Shown: piece after piece, positions 1 through 9,257 of the stretch | Numbering within the stretch: position 1 is the first letter of the stretch | Layout of the letters: each line of letters opens with the position of its first letter | Assembly: GCA_001915025.1 (NCBI GenBank) | Contig: MNDR01000053.1 | Location: 1 to 36,308, forward strand | DNA from: Gemmatimonadetes bacterium 13_2_20CM_2_65_7 | GTDB taxonomy: Bacteria > Gemmatimonadota > Gemmatimonadetes > Gemmatimonadales > GWC2-71-9 | Direction of reading: 5' to 3' | Length of the DNA: 36,308 nucleotides | Translations under genes and position numbers: made by a program | The notes under the pieces: generated by a model | The model's database searches: none | What the model was told of the DNA's origin: nothing | What the model saw: only the letters and a program-made list of their open reading frames with translations

Positions 1-66
1 ACATTCCGGGTGAGGGATACGCCCGTTTGGATAGGACGAACGCATCAAAGGTTGCCGCCGCCGGAA

Positions 67-918
67 ATGCCGGTATTTTCTCGCCCCGTGCCCCCAGTGC
101 CGTCGACTACGTGGCCCGTTCTTTTCTGCGTTACCGCGATAATCGGATGCTCCCGGTCCGATTCGGCTCTTCCGGTCGCAACCGCGCGTGGTCCGGCGGA
201 TTCGCTGATTCCCGCCGGTCCTTATGGAAACTCCGTGCGGCGGGGACGCGCCCTGCTCGTGGCCACCCGCGACAGCGTGCCCGAACACGTCGGCAACAAG
301 CTGCGATGTACGAGCTGTCACCTGGATGAAGGCCGGCGCGAGAATGGCACCTGGATCGGGGTGTTCGCGCGCTACCCGCAGTACCGGCCGCGCAGTGGCG
401 TGGTCGAGACGATCGAATACCGCGTCAACGACTGCTTTCGCCGCAGCATGAACGGCACCGCGATCGATCCCGCTGGAGCCGACATGCGGGACATTCTCAC
501 CTACTTCGCGTTCCTATCGCGTGGCGTTACGGTCGCGCCGCCAACGGCGAGCGCAGGCGCTCGATTGCAGAAGTGGGCGACGTTTACCGCCGATACCGCC
601 GCCGGCGCGCGCATGTTCTCGGCGTCATGCGCGAAGTGTCACGGAGCGGCAGGCGAGGGAACACCAGGCGCGCCGCCCGTCTGGGGACCGCAGTCCTACA
701 ACATCGGCGCCGGGATGTCGCGCGTGCGCACGGCCGCTGAGTTCATCAGTCGCAACATGCCGTTCGATGCGCCCGGCTCGCTGGCCGACCAGCAGGCCTT
801 TGACGTCGCAGCCTTCATCAACGCACGCCCCCGTCCAGACTACAAAGGGAAAGAGAATGATTGGCCGAATGGCGATCCACCACCCGATGTCGCCTATACG
901 ACTCGGGCTCACCACTGA
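67..918 (+). CDS. diheme c-type cytochrome, thiosulfate dehydrogenase (TsdA)-like, putative lipoprotein
   Basis: Two heme motifs (CTSCH, CAKCH); TsdA-like segment 'VNDCFRRSMNG'; lipobox-like 'TAIIGC' after a hydrophobic N-terminus when started at ATG 67. Confidence 0.8.
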   Translation: MPVFSRPVPPVPSTTWPVLFCVTAIIGCSRSDSALPVATARGPADSLIPAGPYGNSVRRGRALLVATRDSVPEHVGNKLRCTSCHLDEGRRENGTWIGVFARYPQYRPRSGVVETIEYRVNDCFRRSMNGTAIDPAGADMRDILTYFAFLSRGVTVAPPTASAGARLQKWATFTADTAAGARMFSASCAKCHGAAGEGTPGAPPVWGPQSYNIGAGMSRVRTAAEFISRNMPFDAPGSLADQQAFDVAAFINARPRPDYKGKENDWPNGDPPPDVAYTTRAHH

Positions 919-929
919 GGAGGCTCACT

Positions 930-1586
930 ATGTATAGACGTGGATTTCTTGGCACCCTGGCCGCATCGACAGCTGCTGGCCTGGCGAGCTTAACGCCGCT
1001 CAGCCTCGAGGCAGCGACCAGGACGCGTCGCATTAATGACAACGCGGTCGACGCGGCGTTCGAGGCGTGGCTGAACAAGATCACCGGAAAGCACAAGATG
1101 GTGTTCGACGCGCCCGAGGTGAACAGCGGGATGCCGGTCGTCTGGCCGCGCGTCTGGCTCAACGGCAACAACGAGAACTACGGCACCAAGGACACCGACA
1201 ACTCGGCCGTCATCGTGCTGCGGCACGCAGGCATCCCGATCGCCATGCAGGACGCGCTCTGGGTGAAGTACAAGCTTGGCGAAGCGTTCAGTATCAAGGA
1301 CGGCGACGCAGCGGCGACGCGTAACATCTTCGCGAAACAGATGCCGCTGCCGCTCCCGGGTACGGGCATCGAGCAGCTGCTGGCGAGCGGCGCCCAGTTC
1401 GGCGTCTGCAACGTCGCGCTGACAGTCTACAGCGGCATGGTGGCGCAGAAGATGAACATGGATGCCGCGACAGTGAAAGCGGATTGGGTGGCTGGCTTGA
1501 TGCCCGGCGTGCAGGTCGTGCCCTCTGGCGTGCTGGCCGTGAGCCGCGCGCAGGAGAAGGGCTGCAATTACTGCTTCGCGGGCTGA
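930..1586 (+). CDS. Tat-exported DsrE-like family protein
   Basis: Starts MYRRGFLGTLAAS (twin-arginine signal) after an AGGAGG ribosome-binding site; DsrE-like core (AVIVLRHAGIPIAMQD, LLASGAQFGVCNVAL); C-terminal CNYC. Confidence 0.7.
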   Translation: MYRRGFLGTLAASTAAGLASLTPLSLEAATRTRRINDNAVDAAFEAWLNKITGKHKMVFDAPEVNSGMPVVWPRVWLNGNNENYGTKDTDNSAVIVLRHAGIPIAMQDALWVKYKLGEAFSIKDGDAAATRNIFAKQMPLPLPGTGIEQLLASGAQFGVCNVALTVYSGMVAQKMNMDAATVKADWVAGLMPGVQVVPSGVLAVSRAQEKGCNYCFAG

Positions 1587-1602
1587 GAAGGGCGGCGAAG
1601 GG

Positions 1603-1640
1603 GCGGCGAGGGGCGGCAAAACCCTCGCCGCTTCTTTATT
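1603..1640 (+). terminator. Rho-independent terminator candidate
   Basis: Perfect 10-bp stem GCGGCGAGGG (1603-1612) / CCCTCGCCGC (1622-1631) followed by TTCTTTATTT; lies between two convergent genes. Confidence 0.75.
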
Positions 1641-2634
1641 TCCAACCCCGAAGACCGCGCACGAAGTCATGGAGTACGAGAAACTTCTCGTACACGCGTA
1701 CGCCTTTGCGCTTGCGGCCGAACTCGGCGAACAGCTCCCGTAGCCGGCCGCGCCGGGCGACATAGAATCGGAACGTCTCCGCAAAATCCTCCTGCGGATG
1801 CGTCGAGGCGTACGCGCTGACGTAGTCGGTCAACGTCGTCGCGATGCGGCGGCGCTCGAAATCCACCCAGTGCTCGTCAGCTACCCGGTACGCTTTCCGG
1901 ACCTCTCCGAACGCACGCCGGAATCGCCCCGTGCGCGTCCACGACCAGTGATGATAGAGGAAAGAGTGGCCCAGCTCGTGGAGCAGTAGGCCCGTGAGCA
2001 TGTTCCACGAGATCTCGTCACGACGGCGCTTGCCGGTGACATAGCGGCGGTCGATCTCGATCACTTTGGGCGCGCGCGGCGCCACGCCCGATACACCCGG
2101 CCGCAACACGACGCGATAGTGCCAGTCGCGCAACCGCGTCACGATCAAGAGGCGCCGCGCGCGCCGCAGTGCTCGCGGAATGAGATCGCGACCAGTGGCG
2201 TCTTCGCCGCACCAGGGGCAGGTCGCCATCCAATCGTCCACGCCGCGGTCACAATGCGGGCAGACGTTCTGGAAGTGATCGTAGCGCCACGTCTGCGTCC
2301 GGCCGCACCAGGGACAGAAGCGCATCGGGTACATGACGCCACCGCCGCAGCCCCAATCGCACCGGGCGTGATACTTGAATCCCTTCGGCGCCTTGAGCGG
2401 TTCTTCGCTCGAGTCCTCGTCCTGGATGTCGCGCCCGCACCAGGAGCAGAACGAGAAGGTGTCGGACACGATCCACCCGCAATACGCGCACTCGGCTCCA
2501 GTCTCGCGTTGCGTATCGGGCCACTCGAGCCGACGACTGCAGCTCGGGCAGTGGCTCCAGAAGCGCTCCAGCTCGGTGTGGCAGCTCGGGCAGCGCAGCT
2601 CGGGGGTCGGGACTTCGCGCTTGCTCGAGGACAT
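1636..2634 (-). CDS. multi-zinc-ribbon protein with C-terminal gluzincin-like metallopeptidase domain
   Basis: Seven CxxC knuckles plus CDWGC in the N-terminal half, then HELGH and a downstream EDFAETF motif. Confidence 0.75.
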   Translation of the reverse strand: MSSSKREVPTPELRCPSCHTELERFWSHCPSCSRRLEWPDTQRETGAECAYCGWIVSDTFSFCSWCGRDIQDEDSSEEPLKAPKGFKYHARCDWGCGGGVMYPMRFCPWCGRTQTWRYDHFQNVCPHCDRGVDDWMATCPWCGEDATGRDLIPRALRRARRLLIVTRLRDWHYRVVLRPGVSGVAPRAPKVIEIDRRYVTGKRRRDEISWNMLTGLLLHELGHSFLYHHWSWTRTGRFRRAFGEVRKAYRVADEHWVDFERRRIATTLTDYVSAYASTHPQEDFAETFRFYVARRGRLRELFAEFGRKRKGVRVYEKFLVLHDFVRGLRGWK

Positions 2635-3505
2635 AGACCTCGTCGTCGTGCGTCAAACGCACGTCGACCCGGCCATAGTCCTGAAGCCACAACGCGTGGA
2701 AGGCGGTGCTGCAGATCTCGCCGATACGCTTGGTCAGCGTGTCCGAAACACCTTTGGCGAAAACGTTCCTGATCTTCTTGCGTTTGCGGTAATCCTCATC
2801 CCACTTCGCTTTGTACGTGGCGATGCGGTGCTCGGTCGTCTCCGGCTCGCCGAACGTCATTTCCGTCAGCGGCAGGACCTCGACGTCATCGTTGCCGATC
2901 AGGCCGACGTACACCTCGCGTCCCTCGACCAGCTCCTCGACGATCGCCGCCTGGTGGAACTTCGAGTGAATGAACTCGACTCGCTGCTTCAGGCTCGGGT
3001 CATCCTCCACGACAGAGGCCTGCGCGATACCGATCGACGCGTCCTCGAGCAATGGCTTGACAATGAGTGGAAAGCGCAGCTCGGAGGGGCGCACCAGCGC
3101 GTCGCCATCGTGAAACTCCGCGAACGCCGGCACCCGGATGCCGTGATAGGCGAGAATCTTCTTGGTCAGCGACTTGTTGCGCGCGACGAGCAATGCGGTC
3201 GGCGACGACCCCGTATAGCGATAGCCATACATATCCAGCAGCGCCGCAATCGCGTACTCATGGCGTGCGTTCTTGCGGAAGCCCTCGCAGCCGTTAAACA
3301 CGAGCTTGGGCTGAAACGTCGCCAACTTCGCGAGCATCGGCCCGACGTCATCGCCGATTCCGATCATGAGCACATCGTGCTCACTCGCGATCAGCGCGCG
3401 CGCGACGTCGTATTCCGCCTCCTCGGCCTTCTGCTCGATCTCGCGCTTGAAATCCGCGTCTTCCCACTCGGGATGAAGCGCGTCGAAGATGACCGCGATC
3501 TTCAT
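2249..3505 (-). CDS. ATP-grasp / D-alanine-D-alanine ligase-like protein; C-terminus probably not genuine beyond about 2620
   Basis: [16 protein letters not shown]..., 'KPLLEDASIGI', 'VEELVEGREVYVGLIG', 'GRVDVRLTHDDEVYVLE'; ATGA overlap with upstream MFS. The ORF then reads out of frame through the zinc-ribbon gene. Confidence 0.7.
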   Translation of the reverse strand: MKIAVIFDALHPEWEDADFKREIEQKAEEAEYDVARALIASEHDVLMIGIGDDVGPMLAKLATFQPKLVFNGCEGFRKNARHEYAIAALLDMYGYRYTGSSPTALLVARNKSLTKKILAYHGIRVPAFAEFHDGDALVRPSELRFPLIVKPLLEDASIGIAQASVVEDDPSLKQRVEFIHSKFHQAAIVEELVEGREVYVGLIGNDDVEVLPLTEMTFGEPETTEHRIATYKAKWDEDYRKRKKIRNVFAKGVSDTLTKRIGEICSTAFHALWLQDYGRVDVRLTHDDEVYVLEQARSPDPRAALPELPHRAGALLEPLPELQSSARVARYATRDWSRVRVLRVDRVRHLLVLLLVRARHPGRGLERRTAQGAEGIQVSRPVRLGLRRWRHVPDALLSLVRPDADVALRSLPERLPAL

Positions 3506-4989
3506 AACGCCACTCGCTCCATATCGCGCGAGACAGTTTTCAAGGCGATGAGGATCACCAGGCCGCCCAGCAGGCCGACGGCGGGCAGCAGCAACATTGC
3601 GGTCCGGAGATTGCCCGTTTGATCGGACAAATAACCGATGAGCGGGGGCGCGAGCGCGTCCCCAGCGAGATGCGAGAAGAGTACGAAAGCACCGAGCACT
3701 GATGCCTGCACTGCCGCGGGCACGACGTCGAGAATGACGGCAGCGAGCGGTCCATTGTACCACGTGTAGAGGAAATACGTCGCGAGGACCAGCGGGCCGA
3801 ACCAGCGCAGATCATCGACCAGTACCAGCGCGGCGCAGACCGGAGCGCCGAGTACGAAGCCCGTGCCGCTCGCGAGGACGCGTCCGCCGCGCCAGTGTTG
3901 CTGCAAGCGGTCCGCGAGCCGGCCGCCGAACAGCGCTCCCGTCACGCCGCCCGCGAGGCCCCACATTCCGAATTCGGCGCCCACCCGCGCGACCGAGAGG
4001 CCGTGCACGCGCTGCATGAATGTCGCCGCCCAGGCGATCAGCCCGTTCACCGCGAATGTTACCATCGCGCCGCCGAGAAATATCCAGATCAACGTCGGCG
4101 TCCGCAGCACCAGCGCGGCCGCGTGTTGAAAGTCGTCGAGCGCACCAGCGGCTACGGCGCCCGCCTCCGTCGTGCGCCGCAACGCCAACGGCACTAGGCG
4201 CCACACTGTCCATGCGACGCCGGCGCTCACACCGACGCTGAACACGGCAGTGTCGAACTGCGACGGGATACCTTCGAACATTGCCAGAATCCCGGCGAGC
4301 AACGCGCCCGCTCCAGCGCAGATCGCCAGGGGCATGACGTAATGCGTCACGCCATGCATCCCGTGCCGCCACCACTGCCGCAACGTATCGGCGACAGGCG
4401 GCGGCGGTTTGCGATCGATTTCACTTAGGCGCGACGCCAACGCTGCAAGCAGCAAACCCGGCACGCCCATCCAGATGAACGCGCGCCGCCACCCGTACCC
4501 CTCGGCGATCACGCCGCCGAACCAGATGCCCAATACGCCACCCAGCGCCATGCCGACCGAGTACACCCCAATGGCAAAGGCGCGCCGTTTGCCCTTGTAG
4601 TATTGCGCGATGATCGCCTGAGAGGCGGGCCCATAGCCCGCCTCGCCAAATCCCACGAGTGCGCGGCAGCTGAACAGTTGCCAGAAGCGGCGCACGAGCC
4701 CTCCCGCCGCCGTCGCCGCGCTCCAAACGGCGACGCCCCACGTGATGACGCTCCTCCGCGATCGCAGATCGCCGATCACGCCGAGGGGGAGCGCAGCCAA
4801 CGAGAGGACGACGATGTACGCCGAACCGAGCCAGCCGAGCTGCGCGTCGGAGAGGTGGAGATCGCGTTTGATGGGCTCGAACACCGCGTAGACAACGTTG
4901 CGGTCGAGGTAGTTGAGGAGGTTGACGAGCGTCAGCAGACCCAGGACGTAAGCGGCATACGTCCGGGAGACAGTCGCCTCCTTCGTCAT
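3502..4989 (-). CDS. MFS transporter, Spinster-like
   Basis: About 12 hydrophobic segments; '[22 protein letters not shown]' N-terminal signature; 4-nt overlaps on both sides. Confidence 0.85.
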   Translation of the reverse strand: MTKEATVSRTYAAYVLGLLTLVNLLNYLDRNVVYAVFEPIKRDLHLSDAQLGWLGSAYIVVLSLAALPLGVIGDLRSRRSVITWGVAVWSAATAAGGLVRRFWQLFSCRALVGFGEAGYGPASQAIIAQYYKGKRRAFAIGVYSVGMALGGVLGIWFGGVIAEGYGWRRAFIWMGVPGLLLAALASRLSEIDRKPPPPVADTLRQWWRHGMHGVTHYVMPLAICAGAGALLAGILAMFEGIPSQFDTAVFSVGVSAGVAWTVWRLVPLALRRTTEAGAVAAGALDDFQHAAALVLRTPTLIWIFLGGAMVTFAVNGLIAWAATFMQRVHGLSVARVGAEFGMWGLAGGVTGALFGGRLADRLQQHWRGGRVLASGTGFVLGAPVCAALVLVDDLRWFGPLVLATYFLYTWYNGPLAAVILDVVPAAVQASVLGAFVLFSHLAGDALAPPLIGYLSDQTGNLRTAMLLLPAVGLLGGLVILIALKTVSRDMERVAL

Positions 4990-6131
4990 TTCAGGTTGGG
5001 TGCTCCACCGCCGGTAGCTGCTTCTGCCCGCGCGTCCCGATCCGCCTTCGCTTCGAGATACGAGTCCGTCAGCTCGCGCATCATCTCCGTCCGCCTGTCG
5101 TAGAGCCGCTTCAGCTTGCGCGGCTTGCGACGCGCCAGCGCATACGAGGCGAGAATCGGAAAGGCGACCGTGTTGTCGAGATAGGCGACGACGGTGCCGG
5201 GCAGTTTGTCCGGATCCACTTTCCCCCAGCTCACCGCTTCGGATGGCGTGGCGCCCGAGAGCCCGCCGGTATCGGGTCGCGCGTCCGTGAGCTGCAGGTA
5301 GTAATCGTGGCCCTTTTCACTGATCCCGAGCACTTCCTGAATCTGCGGCTCCGTCTGGAGCACGAAGTTCTTCGGGCTGCCGCCGCCGATGATCAGCACA
5401 CCGCTCTTCCCGCCATGGACCTTCGCGAAAAACACGATTGCCGACGTTTCGTTCACGTCCGCGCTGACATCGAAGCGCAGCTGGCTGCCCGACAGCGCCA
5501 GCTCGGCGACGTTCATGCCGATCGAAGAGTCGCCGGGCGAAGACGTATAGATCGGCACGGCCGCCGCGTGCGCCGCACCGAGCACCGACTTGCGTGAGAG
5601 TCCCAGCGCCTTCTCGCGCTCCAGCACGTAGCCGCCCAGCAGATAGTGATATTCGGCGGTGCTCATGGGGCGCTGGAATTCAGAGCGCGCCGAGACTTCG
5701 CGAACGAATCGATCCGTGGAGAGGAGGACGTCGTAATCGAAGAAGATGTCGTAGATCCGGACGACACCTTCTTCTCGCAGCACCACGTCATCGGCGAACG
5801 GCGTGCCGCGATGCATCGCCATGCCGAGCCCGAAATGCGCGTCGTGATAGAGATTCGCGCCGGTCGACACGATCCAATCGACGAACCCCGCTTCGATGAG
5901 TGGGATCATGGTCGACATACCCAGTCCGGCCGGCGTCATGGCGCCGGTGAGACTCATGCCGACCGTGACGTCGTCCTCGAGCATCCGCTCGGCAAAGAGA
6001 CGACACCCCTCGGCCAGCCGCCCGGCGTTGTAGGCGAGAAACGCATTCTCGACAAGCTCGGCCACCGTTTCCTTGCCGGTGATCGGTTTCGGACTGATGC
6101 GCTGGCCGCGCAGATACTCGTTTTGCGTCAT
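4986..6131 (-). CDS. deoxyhypusine synthase-like family protein
   Basis: DHS family segments: [33 protein letters not shown] (active-site Lys context). Confidence 0.85.
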   Translation of the reverse strand: MTQNEYLRGQRISPKPITGKETVAELVENAFLAYNAGRLAEGCRLFAERMLEDDVTVGMSLTGAMTPAGLGMSTMIPLIEAGFVDWIVSTGANLYHDAHFGLGMAMHRGTPFADDVVLREEGVVRIYDIFFDYDVLLSTDRFVREVSARSEFQRPMSTAEYHYLLGGYVLEREKALGLSRKSVLGAAHAAAVPIYTSSPGDSSIGMNVAELALSGSQLRFDVSADVNETSAIVFFAKVHGGKSGVLIIGGGSPKNFVLQTEPQIQEVLGISEKGHDYYLQLTDARPDTGGLSGATPSEAVSWGKVDPDKLPGTVVAYLDNTVAFPILASYALARRKPRKLKRLYDRRTEMMRELTDSYLEAKADRDARAEAATGGGAPNLK

Positions 6132-6904
6132 CGCGTGGCTTGCCCCATCGGCGCCATGGCGCGGTATGCACGGGTGCGTCGCTCGCGCGCGTCCACGATC
6201 CAGCCCAGCGCTTCCTTCGGATCATCCGTCAAGAGGAAGAGATTCAAGTCTTCGGGCGCGATCTTTCCTTCGCCGGCGACGCGCTCCTTGAGCCAGTCCG
6301 CGAGGCCGCCCCAGTATTTTTTCCCGAACAGCACGACAGGGAACTGTTTCACCTTGCCCGTTTGCACGAGGGTCAGCGCCTCGAACAACTCATCCATCGT
6401 GCCATAGCCACCCGGGAACGTGATAAACGCCGTCGAATACTTCACGAACATCGTCTTGCGGACGAAGAAGTAGCGAAAGTTGATCGAGCGCTCGACCCAC
6501 TGGTTGGTCCCCTGCTCGAAGGGCAGCTCGATGTTGCAACCGATCGACAGCCCGCCGCCTTCTTTGGCGCCGCGATTTGCGGCCGCCATGATACCCGGTC
6601 CACCGCCCGTGATGATCGCGAAGCCTTCCTTCGCGAGCAGCCGCGACGTCTCGCGCGCGGCGGCGTAGTAATGATCGTTTTCCAGGGTGCGGGCCGAGCC
6701 GAATACGGTCACCGCATTGCGCACGTCGGACAACGTATCGAAGCCCTCGACGAATTCCCCCATGATGCGCAGCACCCGCCACGGATCGGTGCTCGTGAAG
6801 GAGGCCCGCCGCTCGACCGGAACGACCTGCGGCGGTGTGAGGAGTTGTTCGTCTTCAGTGAGCGGGCTGCGCGGCGAGGCGCTCGGTTGCTCTGACATGG
6901 TCAT
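6128..6904 (-). CDS. TIGR00730/LOG family Rossmann-fold protein
   Basis: [14 protein letters not shown] and PGGYGTMDE motifs. Confidence 0.9.
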   Translation of the reverse strand: MTMSEQPSASPRSPLTEDEQLLTPPQVVPVERRASFTSTDPWRVLRIMGEFVEGFDTLSDVRNAVTVFGSARTLENDHYYAAARETSRLLAKEGFAIITGGGPGIMAAANRGAKEGGGLSIGCNIELPFEQGTNQWVERSINFRYFFVRKTMFVKYSTAFITFPGGYGTMDELFEALTLVQTGKVKQFPVVLFGKKYWGGLADWLKERVAGEGKIAPEDLNLFLLTDDPKEALGWIVDARERRTRAYRAMAPMGQATR

Positions 6905-8024
6905 CCTGCACGTTGTAGAAGAAAGGCGAGAATCGGACGTGCCCTGGCCGTGAGTCGGCGATCACGCCTCCCGCCGCCAGGTGTCGCACGGAAGCTGCCG
7001 GATCCGGCATCGGAATCATCACGATCGCCGACCGCCGGTGGACATCCGCGGCAATCTTTGGCTTGAATCCAGCGGCTCGCACTCGGTCGATGAGATCTTC
7101 CGTCAGCGCGGCGGTCACGTCGCGAATGGCTGGGACGCCGATCTCCTCGATGTACTCGAGGCCACCGAGCTGCGCGTACACCGCCGCGAGCGAGGGCGTG
7201 CCAAGCTCGAAGCGTCGCGCGTCATCGTGAAACGTCAAATCGCGCGGGTCGAACGCGAACTGCTCGCGTTGGCCGAACCATCCGGAAATGGCCGGCTCGA
7301 GGCGACGGGCCACTGCTTCGCGCATGTAGAGGAATACGATGCCAGGTCCGCCGAGCAGCCACTTGAGTCCGCCGGCGACGAGCGCGTCGACACCCGCGTC
7401 CTTCACGTCCACCGGAATCTGGCCGACGGACTGATACGCATCGATCAGGCAGAGCGCGCCGTGTGCGTGCGCGGCCTCGGCAACGCCCTTGATGTCTTGA
7501 ATCGCGCCGCTCGTGAAGTACACGTGCGACGTCACGACCAGCGATGTGCGATCATCGATCGCGCGTGCGATGGCTTCGACCGGCACGCTGATCCGGTCGG
7601 GACTCTCCACCACGACCAGCTCCACACCCTTCCGGGCTTTCGCGAGCCATTGATACGCGACCGTTGGGAAATCGAGCGACGTGATGACGACCTTGGGCCG
7701 ACGGTTGTAGTCGAGTGACTCGGCGACGGTGCTGAGCGCGACCGATATGCTGGGGGCGAGCGCAATCTCGCCGGCCGCGGCGTTGACGATGCGGCCGTAA
7801 CGCGCGCGCAGATCGCCGAGGGCCTCCCACCAGACGTCGTACCACGCGGCAGCCCCGCGGCTCTGCCACAGATCGAGGAATTCCGCTACCTTGCGACGAG
7901 ACCGCTCGCCCAGCGCGCCGAGCGAGCAGGTATTGAGATACACGCGGTCCCTAAAGATGGGAAACTCGCCGCGATATCTGGCGAGTCCAAGGATGCGAGG
8001 TTTGACACTGCTTGCCAGCGTCAT
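6855..8024 (-). CDS. class V PLP-dependent aminotransferase (kynureninase/isopenicillin-N-epimerase-like)
   Basis: 'DAYQSVGQIPVDV', 'VAGGLKWLLGGPGI' (PLP lysine), C-terminal '[12 protein letters not shown]'. Confidence 0.85.
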   Translation of the reverse strand: MTLASSVKPRILGLARYRGEFPIFRDRVYLNTCSLGALGERSRRKVAEFLDLWQSRGAAAWYDVWWEALGDLRARYGRIVNAAAGEIALAPSISVALSTVAESLDYNRRPKVVITSLDFPTVAYQWLAKARKGVELVVVESPDRISVPVEAIARAIDDRTSLVVTSHVYFTSGAIQDIKGVAEAAHAHGALCLIDAYQSVGQIPVDVKDAGVDALVAGGLKWLLGGPGIVFLYMREAVARRLEPAISGWFGQREQFAFDPRDLTFHDDARRFELGTPSLAAVYAQLGGLEYIEEIGVPAIRDVTAALTEDLIDRVRAAGFKPKIAADVHRRSAIVMIPMPDPAASVRHLAAGGVIADSRPGHVRFSPFFYNVQDDHVRATERLAAQPAH

Positions 8025-8047
8025 AGGCCGTGAATATACAGAAGGAA
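8012..8047. promoter_or_regulatory. candidate divergent promoter with near-palindromic -10
   Basis: Plus strand: TTGCCA (8012-8017), 17 nt, TATACA (8035-8040). Minus strand: TATATT (8038-8033). Start codons at 8047 (+) and 8024 (-). Confidence 0.4.
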
Positions 8048-8313
8048 TGCAGCCCCGAGCGAGTTGGTCCGCACTCTATGTGCGATTGGCGCTGAAGGCG
8101 TTGGTCCGTCCGCGGCTGGCGGTCGACTTAGTGCGACTCGCATGGAGTTTTCGCGCGCGCGACTGGTGGCGCCGGCCGCCGTTTCTTCCACTCCCGCCAC
8201 GCGACTACATGCAATGGCGGATGTTCACCGCGTACGGCGACGAGCAGGCCGTGCCGCCCGTCGATGACGTCGTCAACTTTGCGCGTTGGCGGCGGGAGAC
8301 GATGGGCCTGTGA
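8047..8313 (+). CDS. small hypothetical protein (88 aa)
   Basis: ATG 8047 preceded by GAAGGA; stop overlaps GTG start of queG (GTGA). Confidence 0.6.
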   Translation: MQPRASWSALYVRLALKALVRPRLAVDLVRLAWSFRARDWWRRPPFLPLPPRDYMQWRMFTAYGDEQAVPPVDDVVNFARWRRETMGL

Positions 8314-9257
8314 GCATCGAGATCAAACGGCGGGCGGCGGCGTTGGGCTTTGCGGCCACCGGTATCGCGCCGCTCGAGAAGAATCCACACGCCGCCGAGC
8401 TCGATCGCTGGTTGGCGGCCGGACATGCCGGCACGATGACGTATCTGCATCGGCAGGCGGAGAAGCGGAAAGATCCGCGCAAAATCATGCCGCATGCTCG
8501 CTCTGCCGTCGTCACGCTCAGCAATTACTTCCACGGGTGGAGTGCCCCGGGGCCTGGCCCCGGGGCTCACTACCCTGGACGCGTCGCTCAATACGCCTGG
8601 TCCTCTGATTACCACCACGTCCTTGGCAACCGTCTCGAGCAACTTGCCACCGCGATCCGCGAGCTCATGCCCGGGGCGACGACGCGTTGCTACGTCGATG
8701 CCGGTCCAGTTCCCGAGCGCGAGCTGGCACAGCTCGCAGGCCTCGGATGGATAGGCAAGAACATGATGCTGATCCACCCAGAGCTCGGGTCGTTCACCTT
8801 CATCGGCGTCGTCCTGACCGATGCGGAGTTGGAACCGGATCTCCCGTTTGAAGCGGATCGCTGCGGGACGTGCCGCCGCTGTCTCGATGCCTGCCCCACC
8901 GCTGCCTTCGTCGGACCGCGCGATCTCGACGCGCGAGCGTGCATTTCGTATTTGACGATCGAGCACCGTGGCGAGTTCTCAGACACGCAGCGCGCCCAGG
9001 TCGGCGACTGGATTTTCGGTTGCGACGTCTGTCAGGATGTCTGTCCCTGGAACGTCAGCTTCGCGCGCGCGACGACCGATCCGGGCTTCGAGCGACGTCC
9101 GGAAGTCGCGGCGCCGGATGCCCACGCCTTGTCAGTCCTCAGCGATGATCAATTCGACCGCCACTACGGGGACACGCCCTTCTCTCGACCAGGGCGCAAT
9201 GGAATGAGGCGCAACGCCGCGGCAGTCCGTGCGAACTTCGCCCCACCCGTCACATGA
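8310..9257 (+). CDS. queG: epoxyqueuosine reductase
   Basis: Two 4Fe-4S motifs (CGTCRRCLDACP, CDVCQDVCPWN), 'GPVPERELAQLAGLGWIGKN'. GTG start at 8310 inferred. Confidence 0.92.
   Translation: MSIEIKRRAAALGFAATGIAPLEKNPHAAELDRWLAAGHAGTMTYLHRQAEKRKDPRKIMPHARSAVVTLSNYFHGWSAPGPGPGAHYPGRVAQYAWSSDYHHVLGNRLEQLATAIRELMPGATTRCYVDAGPVPERELAQLAGLGWIGKNMMLIHPELGSFTFIGVVLTDAELEPDLPFEADRCGTCRRCLDACPTAAFVGPRDLDARACISYLTIEHRGEFSDTQRAQVGDWIFGCDVCQDVCPWNVSFARATTDPGFERRPEVAAPDAHALSVLSDDQFDRHYGDTPFSRPGRNGMRRNAAAVRANFAPPVT
8544..8566. repeat. perfect 11-bp inverted repeat inside queG
   Basis: GCCCCGGGGCC-t-GGCCCCGGGGC. Confidence 0.9.

Noticed and set aside
990-1784. 264-aa minus-strand ORF opposite the DsrE-like gene
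   Set aside because: Low-complexity, His/Arg/Val-rich; crosses the terminator hairpin at 1603-1631.
2375-3622. 415-aa plus-strand ORF opposite the ATP-grasp gene
   Set aside because: Antisense shadow; composition mirrors the ATP-grasp codons and there is no domain.
6981-7718. 245-aa plus-strand ORF opposite the aminotransferase
   Set aside because: Antisense shadow; the minus-strand frame has clear PLP-enzyme motifs.
8205-8966. 253-aa minus-strand ORF opposite queG
   Set aside because: Antisense shadow; queG Fe-S motifs support the plus strand.
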